Part shown: positions 60,991 to 64,000 of the stretch, one piece after another
How the letters are laid out: the number at the start of each line of letters is the position of its first letter
Numbering within the stretch: position 1 is the stretch's first letter
From: Helichrysum umbraculigerum
Lineage: Eukaryota; Streptophyta; Magnoliopsida; Asterales; Asteraceae
NCBI GenBank assembly: GCA_949592205.1
Contig: CATIUR010000003.1
Location: 163,607,759-163,671,758 of the forward strand
Reading direction: 5' to 3'
Length of the DNA: 64,000 nucleotides
Notes under the pieces: model-generated
What the model saw: the letters and a program-made list of their open reading frames with translations, nothing else
Database searches by the model: none
Told to the model about the DNA's origin: nothing
Made by a program: the position numbers and the translations under genes

Positions 60991-61169
60991 AATGCTCCAT
61001 TCTCATTAAAGGAGGAAGGGTATTTCCGTCATTAGCAAATTACCCTGATAAAATTAAAAAAGAAAAGAAAGTAATTAGAAATAGAAAATAAGCTAGTAGC
61101 AGCGATTGAAGAAATTAGGGTTTCAACTTCAAAAATCCCTGCAACCTACAAATATACAATCGTAATCGT

Positions 61170-61510
61170 TTTGATATATGTTACGGATTTCAAGTAATTG
61201 ATGCTGCAAATTCATCTAATTGAAGATGCGATTCAGAACCGATTTATCATACGTGATTTTCCTCAATTTTTTCTTTGAATAACACGTGATGTTGCTGATT
61301 GATATATGCTGCGAATTTCAAGTAATTTATGTTGTGAATTCCTCCAATTGAAGATGCGATCACGAATGGATTCATCGTATGTAAGTTTGTTTCTTTTTAT
61401 TCTGAATGATATATGATGTTAGTAATTGAAATCTACTATGAGTTTCACGTAATAGATGTTGCAAATTTATCTAACTGAAGAACTGATTACAGATTAATTC
61501 TTCATCTTTG
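61170..61510. repeat. Three degenerate tandem copies of about 120 bp
   Basis: TTGATATATG(T/C)TACGGATTTC...CTAATTGAAGATGCGAT recurs at about 61170, 61300 and 61420, preceded by a leader-like AATTAGGGTTTCAACTTC at about 61113. The 60996-61020 sequence TCCATTCTCATTAAAGGAGG resembles the 5' ends of the other Helitrons but lacks the A flank. Confidence 0.5.
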
Positions 61511-61561
61511 ATGTTGCTGATTGATATTTAAAGGACTTGAAGAGAATGCTTTTGTGAACAG

Positions 61562-61950
61562 GTGGCTACATGGAGCAGACATAATGCTAAGGTCAACTTG
61601 TTACTTCTGTTTGGAGAACACATCCTTAGTGTTGATGTTGAAGGGAACGTTTTCATATGGGCCTTTAGAGGAATTGAAGATAATCTCTCTCCAGTTGGAC
61701 ATATTTTGCTAGATAGTGAATTCACTTCAAGTTGTATTATGCACCAGGACACTTATTTAAACAAGGTTTCTGTTTAGTTTAAACCAAAGACACGTTTTAC
61801 TATTCAATCACGCGCTGCGTTAACTGAATGAAATCACGTAAACAGGTTATTCTTGGAAGTCAGGACGGTTCACTTCAACTTTGGAACATCAGCACAAAAC
61901 AGAAACTTTACAAATTTAAAGGATGGAAATCATCGATATGTTGCTGCTAA
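61562..61950 (+). pseudogene. UTP21: UTP21/WDR36 gene fragment (two exons)
   Basis: Exon 61562-61765 encodes TWSRHNAKVNLLLLFGEHIL, VEGNVFIWAF and HQDTYLNK. Exon 61846-61950 encodes VILGSQDGSLQLWNISTKQK and KFKGWKSSI and then meets a stop. Both match the N-terminal WD40 blades of UTP21/WDR36, a component of the small-subunit processome that processes pre-rRNA in the nucleolus. The full protein is several hundred residues longer at both ends. Neither the first exon nor the remaining blades are nearby, and satellite-like DNA begins within about 120 bp. This is a captured or truncated fragment. Confidence 0.82.
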
Positions 61951-62069
61951 TGATATCAATGGAATTTAAACGATGTAGATAGTTTCCTGATGCTACCAGA
62001 AAAAGCTTTTAATGTTCAAATACCTCAAAGGAGATCAATCTAGACAATCACAAGTTATTGCACATTTGA

Positions 62070-63600
62070 TTATATCTATGTATCACATGAGTTAAACTAT
62101 TGTAACACGTGTGTTATGTCATTGTAACACATTGCACATTTGATTCCCACATCTGTATCACATTACTTAAACTATTGTAGCATATGTTGTGTTGATAATA
62201 CATTTCTTGTGTTGTGTTTTCTTGTCACATGAGTTCATTCATCATAACACATGTGTTGTTTGTTTAACACAACACGATATATTACAAAAACACATGTGGT
62301 AGTTCTCTATAACACATGTGTTAGTTCTCTGTATCACATGTGTTTGTTCTCTTTATCCACTGTAAAGATATAGTCACCACAAATACAGTTGTTAATATTA
62401 TAAACATGTAACATATGTGTTGTGTTCATGTAACACATGTGTTGTGTTCATGTAACACATGTGTTGTGTTTCTTGTCACGTGAGTTAATTCATCATAACA
62501 CATGTGTTGTTTGTTTAGCACAACACCATATATATTAGAAACACGTGGTAGTTCTTTGTAACACATGTGTTTAAGTCAATAACACATGTGCTAAACCAGT
62601 ATAACACATGTGTTAATTATCCATTTTAAATTATTATATAAAATGGGTTAAACCACTTTAAAGATATAGTCATTACAGATGTAGTTGTAAATTTTGAGAA
62701 TATATAACACATGTGTTGTGTTCATGTAACACATATGTTTTGTTTTCTTGTCACATGAGTTAATTTATCATAACACATGTGTTGTTTGTTTAGTACAACA
62801 CCATATATATTAGAAACACGTGGTAATTCTCTGTAATACATGTGTTTTAGTCAATAACACATGTGTTAAACCAGTATAACACATGTGTTAATTCTCTATT
62901 ACACATGTGTTAATTTTCCATTTTAGATTACTATATAAAATGGATTAAACCACTATAAAATGGGTTAAACCACTGTAAAGATATAGTCACAACAAATGCA
63001 GTTGTTAATTTTGAGAACATGTAACACATGTGTTGTGTTCATGTAACACATGTGTCGTGTTTTCTTGTCACATGAGTTAATTCATCATAACACATGTGTT
63101 GTTTGTTTAGCACAACACGATATATTACAAACACATGGTGTTTCTCTGTAACACATGTGTTTAAGTCAGTAATACATGTGTTAATTCACCATAACACATG
63201 TGTTAATTCACCATAACACATGTGTTAATTCTCCATAACACATGTGTTAATTCTACATTTTAGTGTGACTACATAAAATGGGTTAAACCACTTTAAGTAT
63301 ATAGTCACCAAAAATACAATTGTTAATTTTGTGATCATGTAACGTGTGTTGTGTTCATGTAACGTGTGTTGTATTCACATAACATGTGTGTTTTTAAAAT
63401 CTATATAACAAACGTGCAAAATCTAAGATGGATCTAAATAAAAAAGGCACTATAAAAAATACTCCGTAGTCACATGTGTTATTTGTCGGTAACACATGTG
63501 TTACTTGTTGGTAACACATGTGTTATTTGTTAGTAACACATGTGTTACTTAATTAGTACCACATGTGTTACTTGTTTAGTACCACATGTGTTAATAATAG
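62070..63600. repeat. Satellite-like array of AACACATGTGTT palindromes
   Basis: About 28 CACATGTG palindromes (hand count) occur in 1.5 kb. They are organised in higher-order units of about 296-318 bp marked by AAAGATATAGTCA at about 62363, 62659, 62977 and a variant at 63294. Each unit also has GTTGTGTTCATGTAAC, CTTGTCACATGAGTTAATTC and TATTAGAAACACG. CACATGTG is an E-box-type site (CANNTG). No coding potential. Confidence 0.92.
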
Positions 63601-63728
63601 CTAAAGTGTTAATAAAACAATCATGAAATTAAAAGCAGACTGAAATTATAAAACAAAATTAGCTTAAAAAGACGCATAAGCATTACTAAAACATCGGGCA
63701 AATATTGTAGTACATCATTACAAATGAT

Positions 63729-63952
63729 CTAAGAAACTTTTTTGAAAGATTGCAGTTCAAAATACTGTTCAACATCTTCACCAGTAACTTTTGGGTCTTC
63801 AAGCCTCTTTTTGTAGTTCGTAATTGCAAACTTGACCATGTTCTTTATCTCTTCATTGGTGCGTGCATGCAAAAACTCATCAACAAGGGAATGGACCATG
63901 TCTTTATGTTGAACTCGTGCAGAAGCATCTTCGCAACAATCTTTTTCTGTAA
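63729..63952 (-). CDS. Last exon of an unidentified gene running off the window
   Basis: On the minus strand a TTTACAG acceptor at about 63953 precedes an open exon ending at the stop 63731-63729. It encodes HKDMVHSLVDEFLHARTNEE, FAITNYKKRL and TGEDVEQYFELQSFKK. The segment is helix-prone and charged and reads like real protein, but I do not recognise it. Upstream sequence to the window edge (63953-64000) looks like intron or an earlier exon end. The gene lies next to the palindrome array. Confidence 0.5.
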
Positions 63953-64000
63953 ACGTATAAGTTACATTCATTGCACACGCCCCTCGATATCCAGACCTCA

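Noticed and set aside
62070..63600. CRISPR-like array
   Set aside because: Regular palindromes, but this is plant nuclear DNA, spacers are themselves repeated in 300-bp units and no cas genes exist.

Overview
The window looks like nuclear DNA of a flowering plant. Genes are split by AT-rich GT-AG introns. The protein families are plant ones: an RD receptor-like kinase, a group IId WRKY, an S-domain (PAN) receptor kinase exon and a small secreted-peptide precursor. About two thirds of the DNA is transposon-derived. The repeat types (Helitrons ending in a CCCGCG-type hairpin plus CTAG, CTCCCTCCGT Stowaway MITEs, 'ACCCG'-rich hAT elements) make me favour Asteraceae, but that is an inference from general impression and I could not test it.

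Layout. 1-2.8 kb: a LINE on the minus strand (RRM ORF1, endonuclease ORF2), cut at 108/109 by the end of an LTR. 2.8-4.3 kb: the 3' half of an isopropylmalate-synthase-like gene (minus). 6.8-7.3 kb: the first two exons of an unidentified gene (minus). 8.7-37.1 kb is dominated by four non-autonomous Helitrons: H1 8696-13830 (+), H2 13935-19828 (-), H4 24041-28444 (-) and H3 29025-37094 (+). All have A/T flanks, 5' TC and 3' hairpin-CTAG. H1-H3 carry pieces of host genes: receptor kinase, S-domain PAN exon, and NEMP-family exons. A degenerate WRKY gene (20.3-22.8 kb) lies between H2 and H4. H3 is itself inside a long-terminal-inverted-repeat element and contains a hAT element and a solo LTR.

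38.9-43.2 kb: an apparently intact nine-exon HMGL/isopropylmalate-synthase-like gene (minus, 418 aa). It stops just where the LeuA regulatory domain would start and has no visible plastid transit peptide. A second, very similar first exon lies upstream at 45.5-46.1 kb.

48.4-54.6 kb: a four-exon JmjC/cupin ribosomal-oxygenase-like gene (+, 775 aa). 55.2-56.0 kb: a two-exon gene (minus, 104 aa) for a secreted peptide precursor of the RGF/GOLVEN type. 57.0-60.2 kb: a receptor-like kinase gene (+, about 438 aa) with a single membrane helix and almost no ectodomain. 61.5-62.0 kb: two exons of UTP21/WDR36, a fragment. 62.1-63.6 kb: a satellite-like array of the palindrome AACACATGTGTT in higher-order units of about 300-318 bp. 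63.7-64.0 kb: a last exon of an unidentified minus-strand gene running off the window.

Most likely functional genes are the IPMS-like enzyme, the JmjC oxygenase, the peptide precursor and the receptor kinase. I see no operon-like relation among them. The main story is a gene-poor segment built by nested transposition, with local duplication of a metabolic gene that has lost its feedback-regulatory domain.
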